Shown one piece after another: positions 46,918-58,189 of a stretch of 64,000 bases of DNA. Under the pieces are notes generated by a model, which was given only the letters and a program-made list of their open reading frames with translations, had not been told where the DNA came from and made no database searches. Every line of letters starts with the position of its first letter. The first letter of the stretch is position 1. The DNA comes from Thunnus maccoyii (lineage: Eukaryota; Chordata; Actinopteri; Scombriformes; Scombridae), in assembly GCF_910596095.1 (NCBI RefSeq), contig NC_056540.1, forward strand, positions 21,166,501-21,230,500, read 5' to 3'. The position numbers were made by a program, and so were the translations under genes.

Positions 46918-49900
46918 TCAGGGAGCCCCTCCTGCAGTCTTCTGAATCTGCTCTTTGAGGATGAGGATGCTCTGCCGCTGCTCCGGGGGCAACATGGCGA
47001 TCTGTTCTGGGGTCAGCTGCAGGACTTGCATAATCAGGGCAGCCTACAGAGAGACAAAGACATCCTTCTATTAAATTTAATTGTCAAAGTGAAGTTGTGT
47101 TGGAACATCTCCTGCTATTGTTTCAGCTGTTATATAAAACCTGTTTCTCCCCCTCAGGTGTTACATACACAGAATAACTTGCAATCAGTGAATGAGAGAG
47201 AAAAGGTATTTGCATCTTGCTCAAGGCCACTTCAACAAGTTGCTGATGGACTACAGCTGCTCAGCTACTGTGTGTCTAACCCTGAGAGGTCTGTTATTTT
47301 TGTGATAAACCTCCTCTCATCCAGTTGGGGATTTCACCACTGCAGTTAATACCGAATTGATTCTCAGTGTTCGTGAAATGAATCACGCATGTCTTTCAAC
47401 AGGTGGTAGACGTAAAATCTTTACAGATTATTATGAAGATCATTTAAAGTGACTCTTTATTGGTGATAGATCGAGTGACACTCGCCTTCTCCTGGTCCTG
47501 TGTGGAGACTTGGCTCTGCCCCGGGCTGAAGCCTCCTCCCGATGGAGGAACGCCAGAAATACCAGCAACCTGCAGGACAAACACATTTATTAGTTTTATG
47601 TTTTATCAGGAGTGTAATGATTACTCAGTCTAAAGAGAAAACATTGATTTCTTTGTAATCTTTCTTCTCTCAAACCACATTATCACATGACTTTTACAAT
47701 GTTTTTTTCCATGTAATATGAGTAGAAGCTTTTTTTTTTTTTTAGTTATCATACAAACTAACAGTTGAGTCAAAGCAGGAGATTAAGATTTCTTATAAGG
47801 AGTCACGTATTGATTTTAGATGCTGTGTCCTCATTTCTACAGAAACTTGTACGCTCGTAATTTAATGGAGGAACTTGGGGAAGTTAACTGCCAAAAATGT
47901 AAAACAAACAGCCAAAAACAAACCCAGCCTAGATCTAAATCTTGGTGTCCTAGAATCTGTAAGACAATACAAAGCTAGCCAACCATACACTAAAGCAGGA
48001 AAAGACATCAGATGCAGGTGTTACCGGTCTTGTAGGTGGGGGAGCGTTTGGACCCATGCTATGTGGAACGGGGCCTTGCATTCCTCCTGCCATGGGAACC
48101 CTCTGGCCGGTCACTGGAACACGAGCATCCATCGCTCTAGGGTCACGGCCTGCAGGGAGACACAAAACCACACCGACCATTTACACCTCTCTAAAAAGTA
48201 AAGTGATTCATTGGAGTGTAGATTGCATAAAAGGGGAATTTTGTTTAAAAATGAAGTTAAAGAAAGTTTATCGTTGCATAAAACATAAATAAAAAAAAGT
48301 GTTTGTAGCTGAGAGACGTCTTTTCTTCTTAAAACATTGTGACATGACAATAAATACATAAATTATGAAGGTACTGAATATAAGAAAATAGACAAGTTTT
48401 TATAAGAAAAAAGTAGTTATGTCAAACACGACTGCTCTTAATAAATAACTAACACAGGACAAAAGACTTGTTTGATTTACACGTATTTGGTTGCTGTGCC
48501 AGCTGCGGCTGACAAGATCTGTTACAAACAAAATGTCAACCACACGCTCATAAATCATTTCAACTCTAATAACTTCACTAACTGTCAAGCGTTTTCGGTG
48601 CAGCTACCTCTGGTTTCCATCGGGGGTCCCCGTGGCTCCATCATCGGGGGTCCTCTGGGGTCACCCATCATGTTCCGCGGTTCACCCATGGGCGGGCCTC
48701 TCATGTCCATCGGAGGGCCTCTCATATCTGGAGGGGGTCCAGCTGCCATTTGGCCCATGTGTACAGGGGGAGCCTGGTGGGGTGGAGGAGCCCCCATGTA
48801 GCCTCGGCTGAAGGTTCAGACACAAATTGACACAAAATTAAAGCAAGTTTGTAAAGCTTTATAAAATTAATTGCACAAAGGAAATTTTTTTGGCATGAAA
48901 GTTGTTGTAAATTGCTTGAATGAGCACTTCTCTAAAATACACAGAACTTGTTCAGCTTCTAAGGGAATGTGATATGGTTGAAAGTCTTACTTGGGGTCTA
49001 TGACTTCTCCAGTGACAGACAGCAGAGTTCCTCCTCTGGGATCATTGGGACCATCTCCCAGCAGGCCTCTGGGGGGGATACCACCTGGTACTAAAAGGAT
49101 TTAAAAAAAAAAAAACATATTAAACCACATAAAAACACTACTTTTTCCCCCACTCACTGACCAGGAAATGTGTCATGATTCATCCATTAATAAAAGGCTG
49201 TAACCCTGAATAGGCTGAAAATTCCAGGTAAGGGAGGGGAGCATGGTAAAACTCACAAAACACACACAACTATGAAAAGGTGAGGGTTTGCCTGGTATAG
49301 ATACCTCAGGAAACAATCAAAGGTAAAGCACACAATTAAGTACAAACTGCCACAGCCCAATGTCACAACACACAGGGAGAGATTAACAAGATGGCTGCGA
49401 GAGCAAAGGAAGAACTACACACATCAGGTCGTCAGGAAAAAAAAAAAAAAAAAAAACGCAGGAGGAAAAGGGTCTGGTCCTGCACCAAAGTCGATGAGGA
49501 GGTTCAAAAAAACTGAAAAACTATGAAAAAGTCTAAACGCAGAAATATACAGAAGGTCTGACTTTTAGAATATTTTCCTACTTGCGTTTTGTAACTGATG
49601 TTATTTTGGCTGTGACAGGCCATGTGAGGAGAAAATCAAGCACAATGGGAGTGTCAGTGTTGGCTTGCTACTTCAATTATGTTAATTGCAGGTCTAATAA
49701 GGAATGCTGCAAATCTCAACCTCCGCAATTAACAAAAGAGCACAATACTATAAGTTCAATAAGGCAGGCTCAGATCTGTACTGTCTTGTTCTCATATCTC
49801 CTGTCTTATAAAATATAATTAGTCTAAATGTTCCATTCTACAATGAGCTGAAAGTGCCACTCCCAGACCACTTCATGAAACATTACCGTTCAATGGCACC

Positions 49901-52900
49901 TGGAATGCAGACTGACAGGTGTGACTTTATTTCCAGTGAAAAATGTAGTTTTCTTATTGCCACCTGACTGTGATGTTTGTGCAGAGTTTGACAAAAGACA
50001 TCTGTTTTCACATTAACCTGCTGAAAGTGGAAAGTTTCTCTGTGATCATTGAAAATCTGAGTTTAATACGTGAAGCTGCGAGCGTGATTTATGACATCAC
50101 AACCAGTTTGGAAGCCAATCCAGTAGCAACTTACATAAGTGTGATGTGGAAAATTGAAGCCTCCAGTGCACAAACACTGAGATTAGACTTTACAGTGAAG
50201 TAGGAGACATCTGGTGATCAGTAGTTAAACTTTTGAAATGAAAAATATTTGAATATTTATAGATTGACATTTTTAATGAGGAGGAAGGAGAAGATGTAAT
50301 TTTAATAATTTTTAACAAATTTACTGAATGACTTTATGGAAAATCCATATCAGACAAATTATTGTTCAAAGCAGAATATTTTTATAAAGATGAAGAATAT
50401 TTTTTTGTATGTTAAAGATCTCTTCAGCTAATCTTTAAAGTTCAGATGAAACAGCATTTTGATAGAATCTAACTTCTGTATTGTGACATATTTCCAAGAG
50501 AAACAGGATAAACAGGCAGGAGGACTTTGATTTGAACAAAAGTTGGTGTGTCATGATGATTCTTGAATACTGATTGCCATTGGTTGGTTCAAGCCTACGT
50601 GAGCACACATCATATATTGTTTTACAGAAAGAAAAGATGATTAGATTTTGATTTAAGGACCAAAAGAAATTGACTTTTTTGGGGTTGTTTTTTTTTGGCA
50701 TGTATTGTTATATAGGTGCACAGTATGACCAGGGGTGTGATGTAAAAAGGGTTAAAAAGGCATTTTTCATTTCATCTCGACTTTGGTTAAAACTAATGTT
50801 TCATGACTTCACATTTCATATCAAATTTCACTATTTTCATCTCTATTCTAACAATAGATGCATAAATTGTTTGTCTTCACCACTTGTGCTGTTGTTTTTC
50901 AAAGTCTGCTTGTTTTATAAAAGTGCTCCTTCCCTTCCCCTGGGTTTGAACTGAGCGGTATATCATCTGAATTTTTTTTAAAGATTTTTTGGGGTGCATT
51001 TTCGCCTTTATTGGACAGTGAGCAGTGAAGAGGCAGACAGGAAACAAAGGAAGACAGAGAGATGGGTATGACATGCAACAAGGGTCCCTGGCTAGAATCA
51101 AACCAGGGATGTTGTGGTTGTGTGACATGTGCAGTAATCATTCGGCTACTGGGGCACTCCGTCATGTGAATTTCTACTGATTTCAGAAAAAGAAGAGTTG
51201 CAGGAAAATTTGCAGCCAATGTGTGAATAATAAAACATTTTGAACAATCTAAATAATTTGAAATCTTCATATTAATTAGGTGCTTGACAAAAAGGCCTCG
51301 TTCTGTTATGTCAAGTTCAGTAGACCACAAAGTCTGAAAGTTTACAGTTATAGAGAAGTGTAACACCCATTGCTGATTAACCTTATTTAAATGCCATAGC
51401 AACAGCACCATGGCTAAAAATACTACTACCAAAACACTGCAAAGGTCATATTAACAATACAACAGTTCAGATTCTGTTGGTTTGAGGACTTCACGGAAAG
51501 TTTGTGGTTGACTTTTTGTTGTTTAGGGTTTAATTTTTACTTCTACAGGACCAGGACTGGTAAACTCACTACCTAACTCTCAACCTGTATCGGATGCAGA
51601 TCACCTATCCGCATAAAAGGTTGTCTCATGTCCAGTGACACACCATGAGATTAGGATCAGACCTGCACATGTACACCTTGTGAAAAAGGGTCAACGCAGA
51701 ACACTTAACTAGTCGCCACCAAGTAGACAACCTGTGCTGAGCTGATGAGGCTTGTTGGACATTCTCAGTCTCCTTTTCAGAAACCCAAAGTGCAACATGG
51801 TGTGTCTTAAGTGCTCTTTCTCCTTGTATTGACAGCCATCAGGCTGTACAATGCGGTAAAACTAGAAGAGTGCTGAAGGCAGGAAGCCCAGCCTGTCTGA
51901 ATTGTCCTGGACTATCATTGTATTTTTGCGACCTGGAGCTGGTCAACTAGATCCTGAATCGTGCTTGTTTCCAGGTCCTTAATGCAAAAATGTTCTTACT
52001 ATGGTAGTGTCCAAATATCAAAAACAGACCAACACCTAGATTATAATCTGCATTTTTAACATCATCATTATATGAAATGTCTTTCTGTATTTGTAAGTTT
52101 AGTTTTCTTTCTCAACATCTTCATTGTTGTATACTTCATATCCAGGATTATGAGTCAACTACTTTTATAAAAGTACTACTCCTTTGTTTTTCTTTTTTTG
52201 TTACTCATACTCAACATATCCAGTATGCAAAGTCAGTAATGAATAGAAGTATTTTTATGATTTTTTTGCTATATCACAATACTATGTTGGTGTTACAGTG
52301 ACACAGTTTCCTCATGTGTTCAGAGATCATCATCCTGATTAACTACTTAACTACTGGCTAAATGTGTGCAGGCAAAAGGTTCATATTTGATTATAGTGGG
52401 CATGCAGTCTAACAAACAATAGACAGCTACAGCTAAATCCTAGAAGAACTGGACTGTATCGTTGGACAGTGGCCACTCCGTAACAGTTCTATGACCTGAC
52501 AGAAGAACTGAGGGAGTACACTGATACCTTGGGGCCGCTCGATTGCAGCTTGGCCAGACGATCCTGTGGGAGAATGCTGAAGGTTTCCTGAGCCAGCATT
52601 AAAGTGGAAAGAACAGGAGACACAAGACTCAAGAGAGCAAAGCAGCACTTTAAGAGGCATTTCGAAGCATGCTCATGAGCGTCATCATTGCATGCATACA
52701 AAGAAACGGAAGGATGAGAAGGGATAAAATCAATATGATCAAACTTTTAGATACCTAATGTTAGCAAATATGTTGCATGAAGGATTCAACATGCTCAACA
52801 GAAACACTGAGACCCCATTATGTCATTTAACCAGAATTAAAAATTGTTGCTGCGCTAGAGGTGATTACTGTATCGCTCGTAAAGCGCCTCCTCCAATTAC

Positions 52901-55900
52901 ATGGCTCTGGTGACACCTAGTGATCCCAGTGAAGCATGACATGTACAAAAGCATGCACATAAAATGAGGTAAATTCTGATTAATAAATGATTTTTCAGCA
53001 TTTTATCTAAATTGCTGGTAATGGATGCAAGGCAGTTGTGGTTGCAGCCACAAAAAAAAAAAGTCTAATATTACACATGTTACAGCTCAATCTGCAGCTG
53101 ATATCAACTTTGAAGAACAACAGCTTAAATCATTGCATTACCTCGTCCTGATAAAAATACATGACTGTAGATTTGGTTGCACCTGCTTCAAGAGCGATGA
53201 GGAGGAAGGTTGCTTTCATCGCCACATGACAGTAACAAATAAGCTACATGTCGCTTTGACTTTTTAAATGAATCATAGCTACAAATATACAAATAAATGG
53301 TTTTGAGTTGAGCCAAATGTATGTGGCTGATCCTTCATCAGTCATGATATGAATGGAAAACTTTACACTCTTGCGAAAAATAGCTGTACAAAAACTTGTT
53401 TTTTTTTACAAATGTTTCAAAAGAAGGCATTTTACAAATAGTATGCATTCATATTAATCATTATTATTATATTATGTATTATTCACACACTATTAAATGC
53501 TTAATTACTTTAAAATGTTTCAAGTTTATATTGGACAAAATAAACAGCTTTGCTTTTCATTTGGTTTTGATATTTTTGATACTATAGATTTATATGTAGA
53601 ACATAACCCTTAAACCTATAACTTTAAAAAAAAATTGCACATCTTATCAGTGAACTTCTCTCCATTAAAAAGTGGGCAAATTACAACAAGGACACAAACT
53701 AGACAGAACTATGAAACGACAGCTGTGTGGAATCAGCTTAGTGGAAATTAATGTGCCAGTTTGGAAAAAAAAACTGGAGGAAACCTACAGAATTACAGAG
53801 ACAGAAGATTTTGGTTACAGAAATTGTTGCCATGAGGAGTGTTTTATTTGGCCGACTTAAAACTGGAATAAATATTTGGCAAGAAATCAGTTGGGCTCAT
53901 TCTGCACAAGAAACTGGTGCAATGAAACATATTAACCATCAACGGCCTACATAATGTCTGAAACATAATGATGATCCTACAACAACCAGCCCAGTCGGTG
54001 ACGTAATGATGCATGCAGTTTGACATTTACCTGGAGGCCCGACTGGTCCCGGTGCAGGTACTGGTCCTGGTCCTGGTCCAGGCATAGGACCGGGGACAAC
54101 GCCCATGTTGGGAGGCTGCATCATCTGAGGGGCTCCATTAACGTGCATCCCAGGCTGGTGACAAGAAAAATAGAAACAAAACATGAAACATTTAACCTAA
54201 ACCTTAATTCCTTTTCACTGAATTAATCTCAATTTGTTATAAATTCTGATATGAGGCACCTGACACTATCTAATCTTTCTTAATTTGGGGACAGATTGAG
54301 TGGACAAAACATCTCAAGGTAATTCAGTAACCTTTCATTTCTAACAGATTTCAATTATTAAATCTATTAAGCGAAAGTTTCATTTACTTTTTTTTTTAAT
54401 ACATTGGGTGTTGTCGTGCTGTTCTACTTACCACAGGCTGCGGCTGAGATACCGGCACGCTGGGCTGTACAGGAGGTGGATTGACTGGCGGTGCTCCTCC
54501 ACCCTGTCCACTGGGAACCAGTGGCTGGACTGTAGTTTGGCGATGGAGCATTTTCTGTATATGGGATATACAGAATATCATCTCTCAAATATTTGTCTTG
54601 GTTCAAAAGTGCAGGAGACTAAACTTTCAGCTCCTTAGACAAATGGCAAGGTTGAACTTTTTATTTTGTTTCGAATAACAACATTAGTTCATGTAAGATA
54701 TAACTCACCAAGGCTATCTCAGGGTCAACAATCCGCATGACCACTTGGGCCTGTAACAGAGCATAGGCCAGCTGAGGGTTCTGCAGCAGCATGTTCCTCG
54801 CCTCCTGGGGACTGTTCTGCACACACAGCTGGAGAGAGAAATCAAATTTTCACCAAACAGAATCATTTTAGACCGCGTGAAAAATGACAGTTCAGCAGAG
54901 CAGAAAAACAAAACTTTGGACCAGTTCGTTATACATAAAAAGAACTCATCATTTCACAAAGAGCTTTGCGGCAGGTTGCACATATTTTTGCTACGCACGT
55001 ATGATTCAGATACATGTCCATCACCAACCAGGTGGTAGCATCAGCGGAAAATTTAGACAAAGACGCAAGCAACTAGATCTGTAGTATCAGGACTGGAGTC
55101 CAAAAACTCACACTCTAATCAGCATATGGTGCTGTCCCACTGACACAAGCTTTGGTGCAACAAAACACTGTTCAAGTTGGGAGGAAAAAAAAATGTCTGC
55201 AGTGTGGTGTTTCTTTGAGCTTAATGAAGCAGACTGCCAGCTGTGCAAAGATAAGACTTCTTTGGCAGAGCCGAGAGAGACAGACTGTGGAGCGCAGCCT
55301 TCGGTAATAAAAGGGAGAAGAAGAGCATCTGCATACAGTTGTCAGGCTGGAGGTGATTCAAACTGAGAGAAACCTTTGTCACCATCTTTTTTGGAACATT
55401 AAAGACAATAAGTAGTTGCGCGCACACACAGGATGAGAATATTTCCTGTTGTTGAAAACTATAATTTAATATTAACTTTTCTTTATTTTCATAGTATTGA
55501 GAATCGAATATTTAAAAACTCTGCAACATTCAGTATGCTCATCAATCACACTTTGATTTAAACTTTTTGAAGGAGTCCTAATTTTAATCTGGCTGCCTTA
55601 ATTGCAGTAGTAGATGCCAGCTGTCGTCAAAGTATTAAAATGCTGCAATTTCTGAAGTCAAGACACTATATCCTCTGCCCTATTTTGGGGAGACTGTTCT
55701 TTTATGCAAATATCCATGCACAAATTGTAATTTCCCATTGAGCCGTACTCAGGATGGATCAGCATTATTGGATTCATACCAACACACTTATGACACTTGA
55801 TTTAGAAAGTTAAAACTGTTACATGAAATTGGTTAAAAGGCAAAAAAGAGAAAATAGACCTACCTTCATCTGTTTCATGAGTTCAAACATCTGCTCTGGA

Positions 55901-57791
55901 GGCAGACTGGCTACAGCTCTGCTGATGGACTCGGGGGCCTCCTCTGGCTGGACATTATCTCCATAGGGAGATTCAATAATAGGGGCTCCTGTTCCCAAGC
56001 CTGTGGAAGACATAAACAAACAGCATTGTACTAACAGCTCTCAAACATATCCAACACCATAATTTAAAAGAACATACATGGAGCTCAAACACTTACTTTT
56101 AAGTTCTTCCTTGTTTTTCTCACTGGCTGCGTTGTCAACTCGGAGAGCCCGACCACTGAACTCTCTACCGTTCAGGTTCCGCATGGCGCTAAGGGCCGTC
56201 TCTTGGTCTTGATATTCACAGAAGCCATAACCCTTTGGCTTTCCTGTCTCCCTGTCATATACTAACCTGAGAACCAGAAGACAAAAATTATCATGACAAA
56301 CAGTCCACGTGTTGAGCGGTGATGAAACCGAGCTGAGAAATCCCACATTACCACAGTACTATTCTCTGTGTACGCCAATGAAATGACACCACGCAACAGG
56401 AATTTCAAGCTATTTAAATATGATGATGACATGGCTTTAATGGGTCTCTTCCATAAAAATGATGATGTCTCTGATTATTTTTCTCAGGTTTCCACGTTAG
56501 AACAGTGGTGTAAGTCCAACTCATTGTTAATTAATGTTGGAAAAACAAAGGAAGTTATTCTAAACCAAGCAGACCAGCTCTCATCACTGATACTGTGTGA
56601 CCAAACTGTGGAAACAGTCAACCGTTTTAAGTATCTGGGAACACACATGGATGACAAACAGACAATGCAGATATTATATGGAGAACAGCTAGTCAGAGAC
56701 TGTTTAATTAGGAAATTTAAGGGTTTGGGGGTCAGTCTTGACATTTTAGAAAAAGTGTATGTCATCCTGATCCTGGTTTTTAATATCTCTGTCTGGCACT
56801 GGCACTTGACATTCGTAAATAGAAACAAGCTGACCAGGATTGTTAAAACAGCAGGGGAGATAGTAGGCCACCAACAAAAGCCATTAAATGACCTTTACAG
56901 CACAGTTGTACACAGGTAAGCCCTGTCAGTCATCACTGACTAAACACATCCCCTCTGACCTGAGTCTTAGCGCTATAGAAAAAGATCTACAAGGGTTCTT
57001 TTATCCCAAACGTTACTAATGAGGTCAATAGCCTATAGTAAAATTTAAATATGGGAATGTAGGCTGTTCACCAAGGTATGAATGCACTGACGTTGTACAA
57101 CTGAGAGATCTTTGTTCTGTTAATATGTTAATGTTTTTATTTTGTGGACATGCTTGTGTTTATATTTTCCTGCCTCGGCTAGACAATAGTTTACTCTATT
57201 ATATTACAAACTATAAAATACAAAACATAAACAAATATATAAGCTTGTGTTGTTCACTTGACCTAGAAAAATCTGACTTTTATTACAGCACAATGGTTTA
57301 TAGCTTATACCCGGTTATAGATATGAAATACATACAAATATAACGATGGCTAACTTAGCGGAATGAATGATTTCACTCACCTGAAGCTGACAACAAGTCC
57401 GACTTCAGAGAAGATGTCTTTCAGTTGTTCTTCTGTGGCTTCGTACGGAATGTTTCCCACTAAATTAGATATGAGATATGAATAATATGACAATAAAAAA
57501 GCTACTCAACTTATCATGAACGCTTTTGTTTGCACGCTTTCCAGGTAAACGTGTTAAGTTGTGTTGCTCTCGTTGACTTGCTAACAGCGACACTAGCCGG
57601 CTATGCGCGTTAGCAAGCTTTCTAGCATTAACCGTTAGTTTATCGACATATGTACATAACTGGCAAAATATGCAACTGAAAAACTTACCAAACACAGATC
57701 GCAATGAACGATCAACGGCTGGATCTCTACTCGCGGCGGCAGCAGCAGCAGCAGCAGCCGCGGCAGCAGCGGCGGCGGCTACGTTCGCCAT
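46918..57791 (-). CDS. cstf2: Cleavage stimulation factor subunit 2 (CstF-64)
   Basis: CstF-64 binds the U/GU-rich element downstream of poly(A) sites and promotes pre-mRNA 3'-end cleavage in the nucleus. Thirteen exons on the minus strand: 57791-57689, 57459-57381, 56266-56097, 56000-55864, 54828-54709, 54554-54432, 54154-54031, 52563-52528, 49090-48991, 48807-48608, 48149-48025, 47569-47486 and 47043-46918, giving 508 aa (human 577). Domains: RRM with RNP2 VGNIPY (35-40) and RNP1 KGYGFCEY (72-79); hinge ESPYGDN...[13 protein letters not shown]; Pro/Gly/Met-rich middle with MRGPPM repeats; C-terminal domain [20 protein letters not shown] ending GAP. The start MANV is followed by 16 alanines before [14 protein letters not shown]. 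Only one MDAR unit resembles the human MEARA array. Exon 12 ends at a GC donor. Exon 8 (36 nt) is tentative but phase-consistent. Confidence 0.95.
47484..47485 (-). other. GC splice donor of cstf2 intron 12
   Basis: On the minus strand exon 12 ends GAGAAG and the intron begins GCGAGT, paired with a TGTAG acceptor before exon 13. The protein junction QDQEK|AALIMQ is exactly that of human CstF-64 (DHEK|AALIMQ). Using the next GT would break the frame. Confidence 0.7.
49437..49456. repeat. Poly(A) tract in cstf2 intron 8
   Basis: About 20 consecutive A residues, possibly the tail of an old retroposed insertion. No recognisable body is attached. Confidence 0.6.
49930..50400. repeat. Dispersed repeat related to the 60.1-60.6 kb element
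   Basis: It shares ordered phrases with the other copy: 'gatttatgacatcacaa', 'gtgatgtggaaa', 'ttgaagcctccagtg', 'actttacagtgaagtagga' and 'caaattattgttcaaag'. It is more diverged at its ends. It lies in cstf2 intron 8. Confidence 0.6.
50975..51170 (-). mobile_element. tRNA-derived SINE in cstf2 intron 8
   Basis: On the minus strand the element starts with a tRNA-like head (GTGCCCCAGTAGCCGAATGA, then GGTTTGATTCTAGCCAGGGA, resembling A and B boxes). It continues with the body 'gtcttcctttgtttcctg' and ends 'ggcgaaaatgcacccc'. This architecture is that of common fish SINEs. The exact family is not assigned. Confidence 0.65.
56368..57010 (+). mobile_element. LINE reverse-transcriptase fragment in cstf2 intron 2
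   Basis: A 184-codon open frame (56368-56919) encodes the palm end of a non-LTR retrotransposon RT. It shows [12 protein letters not shown] (the Y/F-x-DD catalytic box, here with KYDDD), [18 protein letters not shown] and FKYLGTH. The next ~90 bp continue with similar decayed coding sequence. Upstream RT motifs and the endonuclease are absent, so it is a 5'-truncated relic, antisense to cstf2. Rex/L2/CR1-type, exact clade unassigned. Confidence 0.75.
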
Positions 57792-58140
57792 TTTGGGGAC
57801 AGATTGAATGTGGCACAAGGAAATTAGGATGAGACGAATATCCGCTTGCGGGAAAAAGGCCGCGTTCAAATACCAACAGACCGACCTTTCCTAACCTCTT
57901 CACAGCTTACACCATGCGCTACCTAAGTTTTTTCTCTTTATAATTATCCAGCAGTGAAAAATAATCATTTGGCAGCCGGCTGTTCTGAAAAACAGTGTTA
58001 AAGTGGCCAGTTTGGAAAAATAGATGGCGCTGTTGTTTGCGGTTACATTAGCTTATTAACAAGTTTCTTCTGAGCACCGTGGTAGATAAAACTGAAAAAG
58101 TCTCTTAATTAAAAGTGAAACAACACAGTAAAAGCGCAAG
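57792..58140. promoter_or_regulatory. cstf2 upstream region, possibly bidirectional
   Basis: The 349 bp between the cstf2 ATG and a candidate plus-strand first exon are the likely cstf2 promoter. No TATA box is placed convincingly. The 'agatggcgctgtt' near 58021 resembles a YY1-type site. The bidirectional reading depends on the unproven exon at 58141. Confidence 0.35.
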
Positions 58141-58182
58141 ATGTGCTCCCGAAGATCATCTTTTCCTACACCAAAAGATTTG
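58141..58182 (+). CDS. Candidate first coding exon of an unidentified divergent gene
   Basis: An ATG at 58141 opens a 14-codon stretch (MCSRRSSFPTPKDL) ending at a strong donor, TTG|GTGAGT. It is head to head with cstf2. I do not recognise the protein and found no second exon before the right edge. It could be a real first exon with a long intron, a non-coding RNA exon, or chance. Confidence 0.25.
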
Positions 58183-58189
58183 GTGAGTT

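Noticed and set aside
48472-48801. Gly-rich plus-strand frame
   Set aside because: Antisense of cstf2 exon 10, which has clear splice sites and matches CstF-64.
50899-51432. 177-codon minus-strand frame
   Set aside because: It runs through a tRNA-derived SINE and flanking intron and does not resemble a protein.
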